Shown here in pieces: positions 33,690-46,800 of a DNA stretch of 64,000 nucleotides. The translations under genes were made by a program, and so were the position numbers. Location of the stretch: the NCBI GenBank assembly GCA_907163375.1, contig CAJQUW010002197.1, forward strand, positions 472,501 through 536,500. Reading direction: 5' to 3'. The notes under the pieces are model-generated. The model did not search any database, was not told the DNA's origin, and saw only the letters and a list, made by a program, of their open reading frames with translations. Positions within the stretch are counted from its first letter, which is position 1, and every line of letters starts with the position of its first letter. The stretch is from Prostheceraeus crozeri (Eukaryota; Platyhelminthes; Polycladida; Euryleptidae).

Positions 33690-36600
33690 TTTACCCTTTA
33701 TATACCTTTATCTAAAACCCCGCCGAGTCGCTAGACCTGCGGATCGGCCATCCACACACCTAGTGCTCGTTCAATCTTTAACATTTTTGGGGAATAAACC
33801 TCTAGGGAAATCCGCTACAAATACAAGTAAAATCAACTTGCGAAAGTAGTTGGTCATCTTGCTGATGAGCCCTTTGCATATATTTGTTTTAGCGTTGTTT
33901 TGTCCAGTTTTATTTTTATATTTTCGCTCTTATCCTTGTGAAGTTTTAAGAATCCGCATGTCCAGCCCAGTGAACGCTTAATGAGTCCTTTTCAGAACTA
34001 TCTTGCATTTTTATATACAAATAATTTTTGTATTTTATGACATGTGTTACCCGCACGTTAGCTGACTACAATTAATGTACAAGAGTATAACGTTGACTTA
34101 AAAAAACCCAGAGTAGAAGTCATAAATCAGAAGGCAAATTTCCAGTGAAAGTAATCGAAGTATCATAAGCGGCGCTGTATATATCTAAGTTAATGAAGCC
34201 AAGTCTCTTGAGCGTGCGTTATAATTTTCGAATGCCTACAGGAAGGATGCGGACAGACCATTTATGTCTCTCCAAATGACTTTTCAATTTGAGATACAAA
34301 TCTCTTTTTGATTTCCATCTCTTTCTCATTAACTCACTTTATCCTGAACTTCTTGAAATGGTTAGAGTGCTAATAACCATGTCTGCTAGTAAATATAATT
34401 GTGATAGTTGATGTTGCTACTTTCTCGATGAAATCCTCAATTCCTCAATCATGACTGCCCCTTTCCAATCGACGGAATTTACTGTTTCAGTGTCTTCTGA
34501 GAGATTATTAGCTGCGAGGAATTACTGATTTTAAGAGAAGGCAATCTCTTCTCTTCTCAATGCGTTAAGGTTGGATGAATTTCATATTCTATAAATGCTG
34601 TACGTTTTCCAGCTTAAGCCATCCTATTAACTTAATGGATGATAGAGTGTAGGTCATAATTTAGTGTTATTTATTGAGAGCTTCTAAATTAATCAGGTCA
34701 AGTACTCGTACGGAGCGGTAATGTTGATTGCAACTCACCTGGAAGCATCATGGAATGATTTGTAGCGTTAATCCTCACAGTTATCAATTTCATGACGTTG
34801 ACATCCATCTATTTTCTCACTAAGATGTTTAAGTAGCCGATTTACAAAAGTAATACGATCCTCCTTCTATTAGCAAAACAGTAGCAGTAGTATGAATTAA
34901 AGCGTTAAAAGCAGCATAGTTGTGAAAGTTGAATTTCTAAATGGTAGTTTGGCATTGTTGCTAGTCCCTGTTATGATCCTGAAAGAAATTCAAAATTCAA
35001 GAAGCTTGAGTTCCTATTACTTTGCGATGACAGCAGTTGATGCTGAAATGTGGAGTCATTGATGCATATTTCTGCATTAATGTTATAAATTATAGCACAT
35101 TCACATCGAACAGTTGCTGTACGACTTTCGTTATGACAACTGTTCCAAGAATTGGAAAATTCTATAGGACTATATTGTAGAATGGCGCACTGCTAGTGCA
35201 TGTAGCTTGAGTAGACTTCTAGAAATAGGGGCTTCTAGAACCCTCGATTAAATAGTCGTTAAAAATAACCTTGAGAGTGTTCGTAAATAAGTCAGGCACG
35301 AGGGGAAAGTGTGTTTCCTGAACATTTCTTCAATGCATAGCACATCAAAATTGGTGGACCTGAAGAGGAATATCGTTGAGTACTCACGGAAGTGTGACTA
35401 GTGACGTGTTGTTAAACAAATTTCTTTAGCGCGACCGACCATACAGAAAACTTCCGCAACTCTGTTAATAAAAGTACGAACGTATTAGCGCTAGAATCAA
35501 TAGCCTGAATCAGTTATCTATTGGTCATCGCAATGGGCTACAACTTGCATGATTATCGACAAAATTTCATTGACAGCAGCCTAGGCCTAATAAACTTGGG
35601 ACAGTTTGTCCTAAAATAAGTCCTCACTACTATTATGCAGACTTATTTCAAGGTTAAAGCAGTTTATGGAAAATAAATGTAGTTGCAGGCTACAAATTCG
35701 AAATTCTGTATTTTGCTTCACAGAGGCGTTGAACGCATTGACAAATTCTATGCATGTTTACGCATGTTATAAAATATTAATCGAATTACAAAGAGAGAGT
35801 GCACAGATCTGTCATTTATAATATTTGATAAAAGAATTTAAAAGACGCTTAAAATGTATACTTGGCGCACTATCCTCACTTGGTTGCCCACCAATGCTGT
35901 ATATGATTACCATACGGTTCATTATATGATAAAGTTATATCTTTTACATTTTTCTTTCATTTGATAAACGAATCATTCACGATATAAGCTACTAATATAA
36001 ATCATAGCTGTCTTTACGTAGTTTGCGTTACTTCATGATGTTGAATGCGACTCGCCAAAATTTAATCGTGACTCTATTAAACGTAACCACGGTTATAACT
36101 GCACATCACAAATCGTGACGTTTGCGACATTTTTGGGTAAATATTTGATGGTAATGCTTTGGTCTCGACAGATTCCTGACGATACAAAGCATGTACAACG
36201 ATTGTTCTAACATGTATTGATGTTTAATTATCTCGTTTGCACTTATTGAAGTAATTACTGTGTAATTCTTTGACATTTGTATTGAACCCCTGAAATATCA
36301 ACGGCTGAATCACTGAATATAACCGAATTGATCTAATAATCATTAAGTGTGATCGATGTAGCGTTCTGAATTCAAAATGGAAAACGGTGGGAAGTAGGTT
36401 CAACCAAACTACTTTTATCTCTAAAGGACAAAAGGCAAACGAGGGTTGTGAATTTTAGTGCCTCGAAAGAGGAAGTGAATCGGCTGGAAAGTTCATGCGT
36501 TCATTCTGTCTACAGATTGTATGGGACCCATCGAAATCGCTGATTGCATATTTCATGGTCTCTCCTTATACTATGGAAGACATGTTAGTCGGAATTGAAT

Positions 36601-36872
36601 GTGTCAGACATCATTGCTCAGTATCAATGAAATAAATTCATTAAGTGCCTCAATTATCGAATGCAAAACTCAAATGCAGTTAACCTTGATGTCATCAGGA
36701 CAAGATTTCAAAGAAACACAATTTTGAAGCAATGATTGTTTAAATGTTTTTTTTCGCTTTTCAAATGATGACTTGCGATGCCAGCTTTACTTTGGGAAAT
36801 CAGGTAGGTATTAGCTTTGATTACACATTATGAAAATAATGCCAAGACATACTTTCGATGCAAATATAAGTA
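33690..36872. other. Intergenic stretch of 3.2 kb, no gene seen
   Basis: AT-rich with short frames; no terminal repeats, RNA genes or coding blocks recognised. Confidence 0.4.
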
Positions 36873-37665
36873 GTATAATACAGAGTTGGAAGTGGGTCAG
36901 CGAAATTTGACCCACGACCCACCTGACCCACATGCTGCAAGGGTGAATGATGTGAGTACAATTTCCTTTTCTGGTATCATCTTTAGTTTCATTTTCATTC
37001 AAGATTCTATGTCTATCTAGGTAGTGGCCTGGTAGTATCAAAATTGTAGATAAGATTTGTTATAAAAATTCAAGTGTATCAGATCACTTGTCACATGATA
37101 AATAGACATTCAACCTCATCAAAATTATCTTATAATCAAAGTTCATGCACCACAAATGCCTAAGGCTCTAAAAAATTTAAACGATTCTGTTTCTTGCTAT
37201 AATTTGTGACTATGCTTTATAGTGCCACCTATTTAACTCGTAGAGAGATTATTAGTTTAGTTGAGGGCCCAACAGACAAAATTTCAAATTTTACATTTCT
37301 TAATCAAATGAAGTTAAAAAATAAGACTGCAGTAGGCGTAAATCCTTTATGCATGCATTTATTATGTTATATACTACGTGTGAAAATTATTCCAGAAAAA
37401 TCGTCAAATTAATACATCTTATACTATATCAGACTTATATAGTATAGATTATGTATAAATTATGTATTATGTTGCTTCTGATGGCAATCGATTCAAATTT
37501 CATTAACTTCCGCTGATGTCAGATTTAAGTAGAAAGTTGTATATTTGATGTAAGAATGACATTCATTGAAAAGCAAATGCAGTAAGCATGCGTAACGCGT
37601 GAATAGAAAATTGCACGATGACAAGATTATAATTCATTAATTAGGTTATAATGTACAAAGATGAA

Positions 37666-37668
<3 letters not shown>

Positions 37669-37706
<38 letters not shown>
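37669..37706. repeat. (AT)n microsatellite
   Basis: Uninterrupted AT dinucleotide run of about 38 bp, inside the hAT element. Confidence 0.97.
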
Positions 37707-37709
<3 letters not shown>

Positions 37710-38551
37710 TGGCGCGACATGTGCGAGCACGTTGTGATAACAATCACTAGTGACATCATGTAAATATTCCTATTTTTATTGATACCAAATCAAATATCAA
37801 AACAAAACTTTTTATTGAGAAGTGTCAAGAAATGTCTCTGCCGCAATAAGTCTGTGTGAAAGGGATAAGTCTATAACAATGATCATCGTATGAATTATCG
37901 TATTTCAGATTATCATGTATCGAATGTGCAATGAGATGCATGGAACATGTACGATGCGAAAGTAGATTGAACGGCTAAATACTTCAGATATGAAGCATGC
38001 ATGTATATTGTTAAGATATTTTTATCAATTACATATTTCGAAAAAATATTTAGGCTCTGATCAATCTTTACCAGAGATTTACCATTCCAATCTCTACCAG
38101 AGGATATTTTCTACGAAGGACCAACAAAATCAAACGAAACAAACAAAACGATGGTCAGCTGGCATTGCAAGAAAATTTTCAAGATAATAAAGCCCCTGAA
38201 TACCTGACTTCTTCAGTAGCTTTATCTCTGAAATCAAGGTCACACATCATTGGGTATCGTCAGACATTGCGACCGAGAATCGAGCGCACACAATTGTACT
38301 CAAACAACTTCTCTCCACCAACCAACATCTCTCAGTAGACAGCAGCAATTGTTTTCGAGCCTTTAAATTGTGTGAATTCCGCCCCCTTTTTCGAAACTGT
38401 ATGAGGCTTGTGAAAGTCAATGGTGTTGCATATTTTGACTGTGTGCATCCATCACTCCTTTCAGTGACACTGACTCAATCATTTCTCATGAATGATAAGA
38501 ATACGAATAAATGAAGTTTACTGTCTTTGAGATTGTCAAATCTATCATGGG

Positions 38552-39029
38552 TCAAACTGGTTGGAAGTGGGTCAATGAAGTCTGACCCACGACCCACCTG
38601 ACACACGCTAAATGTGACCCACGACCCCTGACCCACCAACTTTTCGGAAAAACATGACCCACGACCCACGCGATTTTGTGACCCACGATCCACATGACCC
38701 ATGACCCCCTGACCCACCAATTTTTCGGAAAAACATGGCCCACAACCCACGTGACTCACGATCCACCAACTTTTCGGAAAAGCATGACCTACGACCCACG
38801 ATCCGCCTGACCCATGACCCACGAACCCCCTGACCCACCAATTTTTTGGAAAAACATGACCCACAACCCACGTGACCCACGACCCACCTGACCCATGACC
38901 CACGTGACCCACGCTATTTTGTGATCCACGACCCACCAACTTTTCCGAAAAGCATGACCCACGACCTACGCGATCTTGTGACCCATTTGACCCGCCTGAC
39001 TCATGACCCACGACCCACTTCCAACTCTG
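38552..39029. repeat. GACCCACG minisatellite with CTTTTCGGAAAA units
   Basis: The segment begins with a copy of the left hAT end (TTGGAAGTGGGTCAATGAAG) and continues with GACCCACG/GACCCACCTGACCCAC words. A longer unit, GACCCACCAACTTTTCGGAA followed by AAACATGACC, recurs five times at irregular spacing. It ends in the right hAT terminus. The minus-strand frame of 189 codons across it (Gly/Val/His/Ser-rich) is repeat translation, not a gene. Confidence 0.9.
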
Positions 39030-39039
39030 GTATAATATG

Positions 39040-41972
39040 AACATGTGCCACAGTCAACTTGCGAATATCTCGTTGTCGACATTACAGGTTCTCTATTTCG
39101 CTAGTTAAACAGCTTTAAAGTTGCCGACACATTTGATAGACAGTTCAATGACAAAAGAAACGATGCAATACATTGTAGTATAAGAAAAAAGATTTTTTTT
39201 AACTTCTGAAAGACACTTCAAGAAACATGCCATATTTTTAAACTTAATCGTGACTTTTCAGTGCTTCTATAAACTTTTTGCTCCCTGATTAGGGATCGTT
39301 ATGCATCTAACCACCAAAATTTGGCAAATTTTTCAAAACATTGGGTAGATGTATGATATGTTGAGCTCCTATTTATCATTTCTCTATTTCAAGGAATTCT
39401 CTCATCGCTCCACATTTTGTTACGATTTTGCAATTTTTTGATAAAATGCATTTTCATATGGTACATGTAAATTGAACTTGCACCAAGAGTGGTAGGTCAT
39501 CCTCATCAAAGAGATCCGCCTGAAGCTCTACGACGCCTTCATAAAGTCGCTCTCATGAAGCTCCAAGGTGCTACTTCCATGCAGATTTAGCACATTTTGA
39601 CGTTCCAATCAACTTCTCTTTGGTGCCTTTTCGACGGCAATCATATCTCTGATTTACATTCCGAAGATGAGACAATAGAAAAAAATGAATACCACCACAG
39701 GAAGTTTCGCATTTTAGATGTTTTAAACAAATTATATTGCGTCTTATACTTTGATAAGTGCTTCAGGCAGCGCAGCTTTTAAATATCTTCAATGAACCTA
39801 ACAGTGCACCGATGCGAACAGGTGCGGTTAGCGGACAGCCCTAGTTCAAGCTTTCACATTTTCATGCATTTAAATAAGGAACTAAGCTTTATGTATTAAT
39901 TTGGTTATTTTGTTCAGAATTTACTCGTGACAATAAAATTTATTCATATTTGTTTGAAATACATTCTTAAAGACGAATTTAAGGCTATGGAATCGAAGTC
40001 TTTGCTGGCGACTTATATCTTTCAAAATATTTCTTTAACGACAGATTGTAAATAGATAAATGGTGCAGGGAGTGTGTTAATAGCAAAAGGCTTTAGGTCT
40101 AGGTTGGCATAATCAAATATTTATTCCTTTTTTTTATTCAGTTGATTATATATTGTATGGGATTTCACTTGTTGCGACTTTTATACATCATCTCATCTAT
40201 ATGTTGCCAATAGAAAAGCAAGCTGTCGCAAAAGAGGCAGAGATGAAGAAGGCATAGAAATATGAAGTTCTCATGTGCATGATGAACTCATGCGACTTCA
40301 GGGGAATTTCAATTGAGACTCTAGGTGCGTGCAGACCGGGTGCCAACTTTCTTGCTTGAATTTCTTGTTTCCATAGAACTTAATTTTCGATGCTTCAAAT
40401 TTTTTGCATAGAGGTGTGCTGACTGAATGGCCACTTTTTGTATTTTGTGATTCTTATTTATATCAACAAAATTGATTTATTTTCAAGCATAACCTTCTAT
40501 TTCCACTGCCAGCATCTGCATCGGTACAGTATAGACGTCTGTTTTAAGCGTACATGCGGCAGTGCTTGGAATCTATGGTATTAGTAGATTAACAGTAAGA
40601 ATGAGTAGTGTTGCAAGTCTTAAGATTTCCATTTTTACCATTGGACCAACGCTGATCAATTTTAATTCGTTGCCAAGAGAAAGCTCCATTGAGTTCTTTT
40701 AAGAACTGATTAATCCAATGATTGCAGTAGCATTGCATTTGTACACTTGTGGATTGGAGAACGCCATCAGTCCTCATTAGGACTACTTCAATTAATAATT
40801 TGAATTAGTAAGCCTTATGTTCTATTATAAATACCGTAGCTGCTGGGATGATTTTCATCATCGTATGAAGACTTATTTCTAGAGATAAGAGGATTACGGA
40901 CAACCATGAATTGGCTTCGAATTGCTTTTGACATATCTTCAAATACAATCCTTTGCATGATAGTATCCAAGCGGAACTACAAAATTTTATGCAATACGTG
41001 TACTTTGTAATGAAACTTTTGTATTAAGTGAGACATTATTTTACCCTTCAACGTATTTTTACCTCTGTGATTCTCATAACTCAATTGAAAGTATTATCGA
41101 TTATATTCTCTTTATTCTCGTTTATTCGACATTACTAATTTGAATCGAACGATTGCCAAAAAACAAATGGTGCCCCACCTCATCAAACAAATGAAATGTA
41201 GTAAGTGGCAAAATAACAGACAGCTGTCGACTACGCATTATTGGCTACTTCTAGTGATGAATAAATTCGCTGTCAGAAAATTGAGCCTTAATTAATTGTT
41301 ACGTTCAATCATAAATTAGATTTTCAGCTTGTTAAGCGTTAGACGTCAATCCAGGTTTATTTACATCTCTCGACATTGATTTACTCTTCATAGACCGACG
41401 AAGCGACGATCAAATAGATTTTATTATCATCAGACGAACTACGCAGACAATGACTCGATTTTTACAATTTGTTTGTCCAATTGTTTTGGATCATTTTGGT
41501 GTTGCAGTTTTACCTCTCAATGATAACTAAAAAGCTGTTGTTCTCATGGATACAAGAAATAAATCATCAATCTATTTTGTATCCCAACATCTATCGAGCA
41601 GAATTCAAATGAACTGTCAATCGTAAACAGTATGAACATTAACATTCCGTTACTGCATGATGAACTATGCTTATCAATTTCACATTCAAATACGTTTTGT
41701 AGACAGAATAAATATATCAGCTAGGGAAATATTCGCTGTAATGGGAAATGACATGGATATTTGTTGAATGTTCTGAGCAGTTTTAGTTAATTGTGCTTTT
41801 GGAAACTGTCTTGACTTAAGAGAAGCTACAGGAGTTAGAAACGCGAAAAAAAATATAATGTTGGTTGTGATCAAATCACACCTGTTTATTAAATGCCTTT
41901 GGAAAATCATGCTCTACCTACCAATTATGAAATGCTGTAGCCTATCTGAAATTGGTATGAGCATCTTATGTA
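39040..41972. other. Intergenic stretch of 2.9 kb, no gene seen
   Basis: Short frames only. A sequence near 39805-39845 ending GGACAGCCCTAG looks like one worn hAT end, but no partner end was found. Confidence 0.4.
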
Positions 41973-41980
41973 TGTTTTAG

Positions 41981-43824
41981 CAGGGTTGCCAACTCGGTCA
42001 CTAAAGGTCACTATTTGGTCACTATTTTTTCCCAAGTCACTAAAAAATAGTGACCCCTTATTTCAAAACTAAAAAGAATTGAACAATAAAAAATCACTAA
42101 TTTAAGTATGAATATATACACATAAAGTATCTATACATTAAGCTCAGCTCTGTATGCGCTCGTATTAAATATATACAGTAAAAATATGCAGCAGCAGTGA
42201 TCTGAAAAGTATTGTCAGTCAACCACTCTTGCTGATTCATCTCGACCAATTTGTCATTCACCATAAACCTCTTTATGATCTCACATCTTCAACACAGGCC
42301 AATGGTTTGGGTGTACATGCAACTTTGGAACTCATTTTGGGTTTCCTGTCAAAGTTGCGATTTCGGATGGGAAATTCCATCTCTTTGCAACCGAACGATT
42401 ACTGTGACGAATTGTTTGATTGGAACGATGAACCCATCAGTGTAGAATCGAAAAACGATTCTCTTTTCTTCTCTGAAACGCATCGCCATGTCGAAGCCAA
42501 ATTGCTCGAATCCGATGATCAAGATTTGAAGAAAGTTCAAGATCTGTGGGACTCGTACAACGAGATGTTGTACCTTCGGTGTTTGAAACGGTTCAAAACT
42601 TTTCTTCAATCTGATGTAACTCTTGAATCTTACATTTTCTACGCTATACTGAAGAACATCACAAATATTGACAAGAAAAAAATTGCTGAGCTCTCCAAAG
42701 CATTCCATGCTCCAGCTTTGGCTGTCATCGATGAGCTCTGCGACATGCAGTCCAAACATCCAGATGATACTTTGTTAACTGTTGTCGATGACTCAAACTC
42801 ATTTCCAAAGCTGATGATCTTAGTTGAATCGTTTCTGCTGGTCGTTACTCGCAACATGGAAGTCGAACGTGACTTTTCTGTGATGAAATCCGCTGAATGT
42901 TCGAATCAAAGTAGGATGCGATCCTTGCTTTATGATTCAGTTCGTTTCGTGAGGGACCGCTTCGACCGCTCCAATTTTGAATGCTTTGTTCCGCCCGAAC
43001 GTTTGTATGAACGGATACAGAAGGCTGGAACACAATACAAGAACGAATCCAAACAATTGGCTTTGTGCAGAATTGATCTTGCTTCTCAAACGCGCTCCCT
43101 TCAGGAATCTATTGGCGTCTTCAAAAGACACACACCAAATGAACTGAAAAGAAACATTCAAGCGGTGGACAAAGAGTTGAATGAGACGAGACAGCGAGTG
43201 GAGCATTTGGAAGAAAAGAAACGTCGCCTGCATTTGGAGCAATCAAGTGTGTCTACCCGTTACAGCAGAATTTCTGAAACTATAATCGATTCAATGTTCT
43301 CGAATTGACTAAAAAACCCTTTTTCGGTCTTCTCTTGCCGATGTGACCAGTCAATGTTTTTAAGTAGCTTTGAAGCAAATTTTTAAGTAGAGTAAATTGC
43401 GCTTATTGTAATTGTAAAAATTGTGTGCATCGTTTAAATTGTAAAAATAAAAATTTCACATTTGGAAGTGTAATTAAATTATGTTGACGATCTGTGAAAT
43501 GTGACTGTCTTCCGTCGTATCTTTGGTTCACAACAAACTTTGGTTCAAAAGATTGTAAACAACAAACTTCATAGAAATTACTTAACATTTTGATAATGTA
43601 TCCGAAATAAGATAAATTTATCATTTGAATCAACTTATAGTAAATTCGTTATACACGTATACACAGCATTTTGTGATAATATGACATGGAAATAAACAAA
43701 AAACGACTTATAGATTAAATATTGATCAACTTGCGTAAAACAGATTAAAATCATGTTTTTTTGAAATTCTACATAAACCACGAAGTATGGTCACTATTTT
43801 TGTCGATGTGAGTTTGCAACCCTG
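41981..43824 (+). mobile_element. Compact hAT element with perfect target duplication and an intact frame
   Basis: The left end reads CAGGGTTGCCAACTC and the reverse complement of the right end reads CAGGGTTGCAAACTC. The 8-bp duplication tgttttag flanks it exactly (41973-41980 and 43825-43832). The subterminal word GGTCACTATTT is repeated on the left in both orientations and occurs once on the right. The element is only 1844 bp and carries the frame at 42229-43308. Perfect flanks and an unbroken frame indicate a young insertion, probably an internally shortened derivative of a longer autonomous parent. Confidence 0.95.
42229..43308 (+). CDS. hAT transposase, C-terminal part, intact frame
   Basis: The frame is open from 42169 and codes 359 residues from the TTG at 42229. 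The first ATG in frame is at 42367 (MGNSISLQPNDYCDELFDWN), giving about 313 residues. The start is uncertain and an upstream exon or lost N-terminus is likely, because full hAT transposases exceed 550 residues and no BED finger is present. Residues about 200-245 (LMILVESFLLVVTRNMEVER, DFSVMK, then RMRSLLYDSVRFVRDRF) match the C-terminal hAT dimerisation domain, with NMEVERDFS in place of the usual NADVERxFS. After it lies an extension of about 110 residues with a strong predicted coiled coil (ELNETRQRVEHLEEKKRRLH). An AATAAA at about 43445 follows the stop. It may be transcribed; activity is doubtful without the N-terminal half. Confidence 0.8.
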   Translation: MLIHLDQFVIHHKPLYDLTSSTQANGLGVHATLELILGFLSKLRFRMGNSISLQPNDYCDELFDWNDEPISVESKNDSLFFSETHRHVEAKLLESDDQDLKKVQDLWDSYNEMLYLRCLKRFKTFLQSDVTLESYIFYAILKNITNIDKKKIAELSKAFHAPALAVIDELCDMQSKHPDDTLLTVVDDSNSFPKLMILVESFLLVVTRNMEVERDFSVMKSAECSNQSRMRSLLYDSVRFVRDRFDRSNFECFVPPERLYERIQKAGTQYKNESKQLALCRIDLASQTRSLQESIGVFKRHTPNELKRNIQAVDKELNETRQRVEHLEEKKRRLHLEQSSVSTRYSRISETIIDSMFSN

Positions 43825-43832
43825 TGTTTTAG

Positions 43833-46800
43833 TACTGCATGAGATTTCATAGCTGTTTTCATTATTTTACAAATTTGCAGCCTTAGGCGTCAGATGTAAT
43901 GACTATACTCGTGTGTGCAACTTTTTTTGATTTCAATAATATCTATCATTTCACCTACCAGACGCCATTCACGCACATTTCACATAAAGATTCCCTGAGC
44001 ATCAAAACTTAGAACAACGTCTGCCTTGTGAACAATCACATTAGCGACAGGTCTGTTGCTTCCTTAGATATATAAAGCAATCAGCAAGGCAATAATAGGC
44101 ACGACGAATAGGCAGTGAAAACGTTAAGTGATTTGTGTGGGAACATCTCGCTCAAATATCATGAAGACATCTCGATTTCCGCAACTGTTGCACTCAATGT
44201 ATGAACACAGATGCTGAGTAAAACATGAGCATGACGGCTGATTTAGGACAAGCGCAAGAGTCACGTGCGTCAACCACGCGGAGTTAATCTTCCACTGGCA
44301 AATGAAACGTTAAAGAAAAGATCTAAAGCACAAAAATGGTGCTGAAATAGCGAGCAAATATTCTCATTCCACGCACCTGTTGTTTGAATCATGGTCGAGT
44401 AATTCTGGTGCGCTATAATAGGAAGTCAAGCCTTTCAGGCCATTACAGTTATTTGAATTACTTAAAGAATCTTGCGTGCTACTTAACTTATCATTCGACA
44501 TATCAGGTTGCTTTAATTTTTGTTTACATCGGTAAAAAGTCGAAAACATGTCAAATTTGAATAACTATGCTCGCACTTTAAGTATTATATTGACCCGGAC
44601 TTTTTAATCAGTATGGTCAAAGAAACAATCTTGCTAACAGATCAGCAGCATGAACCATTATTGAACTTTCATACGAAGTTAACAAATCATCTGCAGAACT
44701 CTTTGCTTCTCCATGCAGATAAAATTTTGATGATGTTCATGTACAGGGCACCGTATTTTTTCGAATAACAACCGCCCTTCTGACAGACGTTTGTACTATT
44801 AACAGTGGCTACTATTCCAGGTGCGCATCTAAACTACTGAACCATATTAGTTTACATGGCAGTATATTTCCTATATTCTATTTTCTATACAGAAGCACAT
44901 TCCACATATTTTATATATCAGTAATTTCTATATACTAGTGAAGTAGGGATAGTACACAAAATGAAAGATTATATCAAAGAAAGTGCTATCGATTGCAAAA
45001 TGTCCCTCAACTGTATGAGTTTGAAAAGTTTCACTCTAAATGCAATTTTTCATCGATGCCGAAATGTCAAGTCACGCTGTCAATACATATGAAAATTTGT
45101 CTATCACTAATGGTCTTTGTGAGACTCAAACTCTTTTTTTAATTTCATAGTGAATCTCACTTCCGCTTGTGTCGTCTCCCCGAAAAAAGATAAGCTGCTA
45201 AAAATATGTACAGTCTATTTGCTAAAAGTTATGTACAATTCCGAGCTTTCGCGAGCCGGCTCGCATTATCAAGGTTTGGCAGGAGTTTGTCCCTCCTGCC
45301 TGATATATATATATATATAATTAATATGCTAATATTAATAACACACATATTATTTCAACTCCAAGTACTAAAACTCCGAGTAGTCTATCTCCACCATTTA
45401 AGACTGGTAGTTTTTGATTTTACTGAAATTTATTTCTTTGAGAATATTGGGAGTGAATATCGTTTGATGGCATGTTCGACAAACTGTATGTTTCCAAATA
45501 TAGAATATGTCAGTGTTTGGCTGATTGGATAGCATCATCGGATACGTAGCTCTATACTCAAAATATCCTCATTTTTATAGTTAAATCAGTTTATCCACCT
45601 TTTGAAGATGTTCTTTGTCTCCTCTATATTTGCAGAAGTGGTGTTTAAAAAAAGGAGAAAATTTTTTTTTGGTATGTATTACCGAAGGTGATGGCTTGCT
45701 ATTGATGCGGTGATAACAGATAATAATGTCTCTAATCCGTTGAAGAATCATGGCAGTCACTGTCTTATTCCATGTAATTCTATTGGGTGCTGCTCTTTTT
45801 GGCTTGATGTTGCTCACAAAATCAAAAGCAACTATAACACTTTTTATGTAAAGCAAAACTTTGAGGTTCTTTTTCGACAATCAGAAAATCTTTTCTGAGT
45901 TTCATGCAAATGTGATGCGTCTGACGCATAGAGAGGTAGGAAAGCAACAAAAATGACAAAAAAAGATATAGTGTGCTTTAGGCAAGTGTGAACAGGCCTA
46001 AACAGGTGTGTGCAAAATTGTGCATCCGATGAAAAAGCGATCGAAGCCCTGGAAAAATTGCATGCATTCACTGCTTTATGTCATTAATGAATTGAGACAT
46101 GAAATGAGTCACTTCCCTTAATAACTTGAATTTATCTTTCTTGACTGACTTCAATTCAAGGTTGTCAAGGCAGCAAGAAATATTGAAATGTTGAATCAAG
46201 GTAACATGTGCACTGTGCAAGTGTCCATCACATTGCTGCCGAACGTATGGGAAGCAAATTTAGAACTGTAATTTTCACTAGTCCTGAATGTAATTGGAAA
46301 ATTCCAAACAAATCGTGCTGTTCCTTCGTCTCGGTGATTATGGGTTTCGAAGGACAGTATCTTTTATCATGATCTTTGTCATTGTCAATTGTCTTCATTG
46401 AAATGATAAGGATTGTTTCTCTACAATATTGCTTTGTTGTTCCATGGAATTAATCGATTTTCATCTAGGCTGTTCATTTTCAAAATATAGGGCAATAGCT
46501 TCAATCGCTATTTCAAATCTTCAAGACTTCTTCAAGATCTTTTTCATTGAAACACTCATTGTTTATTGACTTCAATAAGATGTCCGCAATATTGCGTATC
46601 ATGCTTAAATCTGATTGATCAAATAGTGATTCAGTGCTATTCATCATGCATAGAATGCATAGTACTACAGTATATAAGTGTCTCGAATTCTTGTCTTTTT
46701 GAATGAATGTTTGCCTCTGCTTTCAGAGAGCTGTGGTCAATAAACTCTCTGACTTTCGTATTCTGTGTCACTCTCTATGACGTTGTTTCATCAACTCAAT

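Larger units (their letters stand above)
36881..39029. mobile_element. Non-autonomous hAT element with perfect 8-bp target duplication
   Basis: The element starts CAGAGTTGGAAGTGGGTC and ends GACCCACTTCCAACTCTG, an 18-bp perfect inverted repeat. The 8-bp duplication gtataata flanks it exactly (36873-36880 and 39030-39037). Both ends are dominated by GACCCAC words. The 2.1-kb interior has no recognisable transposase; it contains an AT microsatellite and a minisatellite at 38552-39029. A second left-type terminus at 38552 suggests a partial duplication or a nested shorter copy. Confidence 0.95.

Noticed and set aside
33851-33880. Second CTGATGAG hammerhead-like word
   Set aside because: No GAAA segment or stem II partner follows at the required spacing; the same is true of CTGATGA words near 6647, 51861 and 58669.
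37669-37706. Possible origin or regulatory AT element
   Set aside because: It is a plain dinucleotide microsatellite inside a transposon.
38475-39044. 189-codon minus-strand frame rich in Gly, Val, His and Ser
   Set aside because: It is the translation of the GACCCACG minisatellite and the hAT end; all three minus-strand frames give similar low-complexity peptides.
39289-39845. Element between tagggatcg and GGACAGCCCTAG
   Set aside because: The two ends share too few bases to be inverted repeats and no flanking duplication is visible.
42349-42759. 136-codon minus-strand frame
   Set aside because: It is antisense to the hAT transposase frame and has no independent support.
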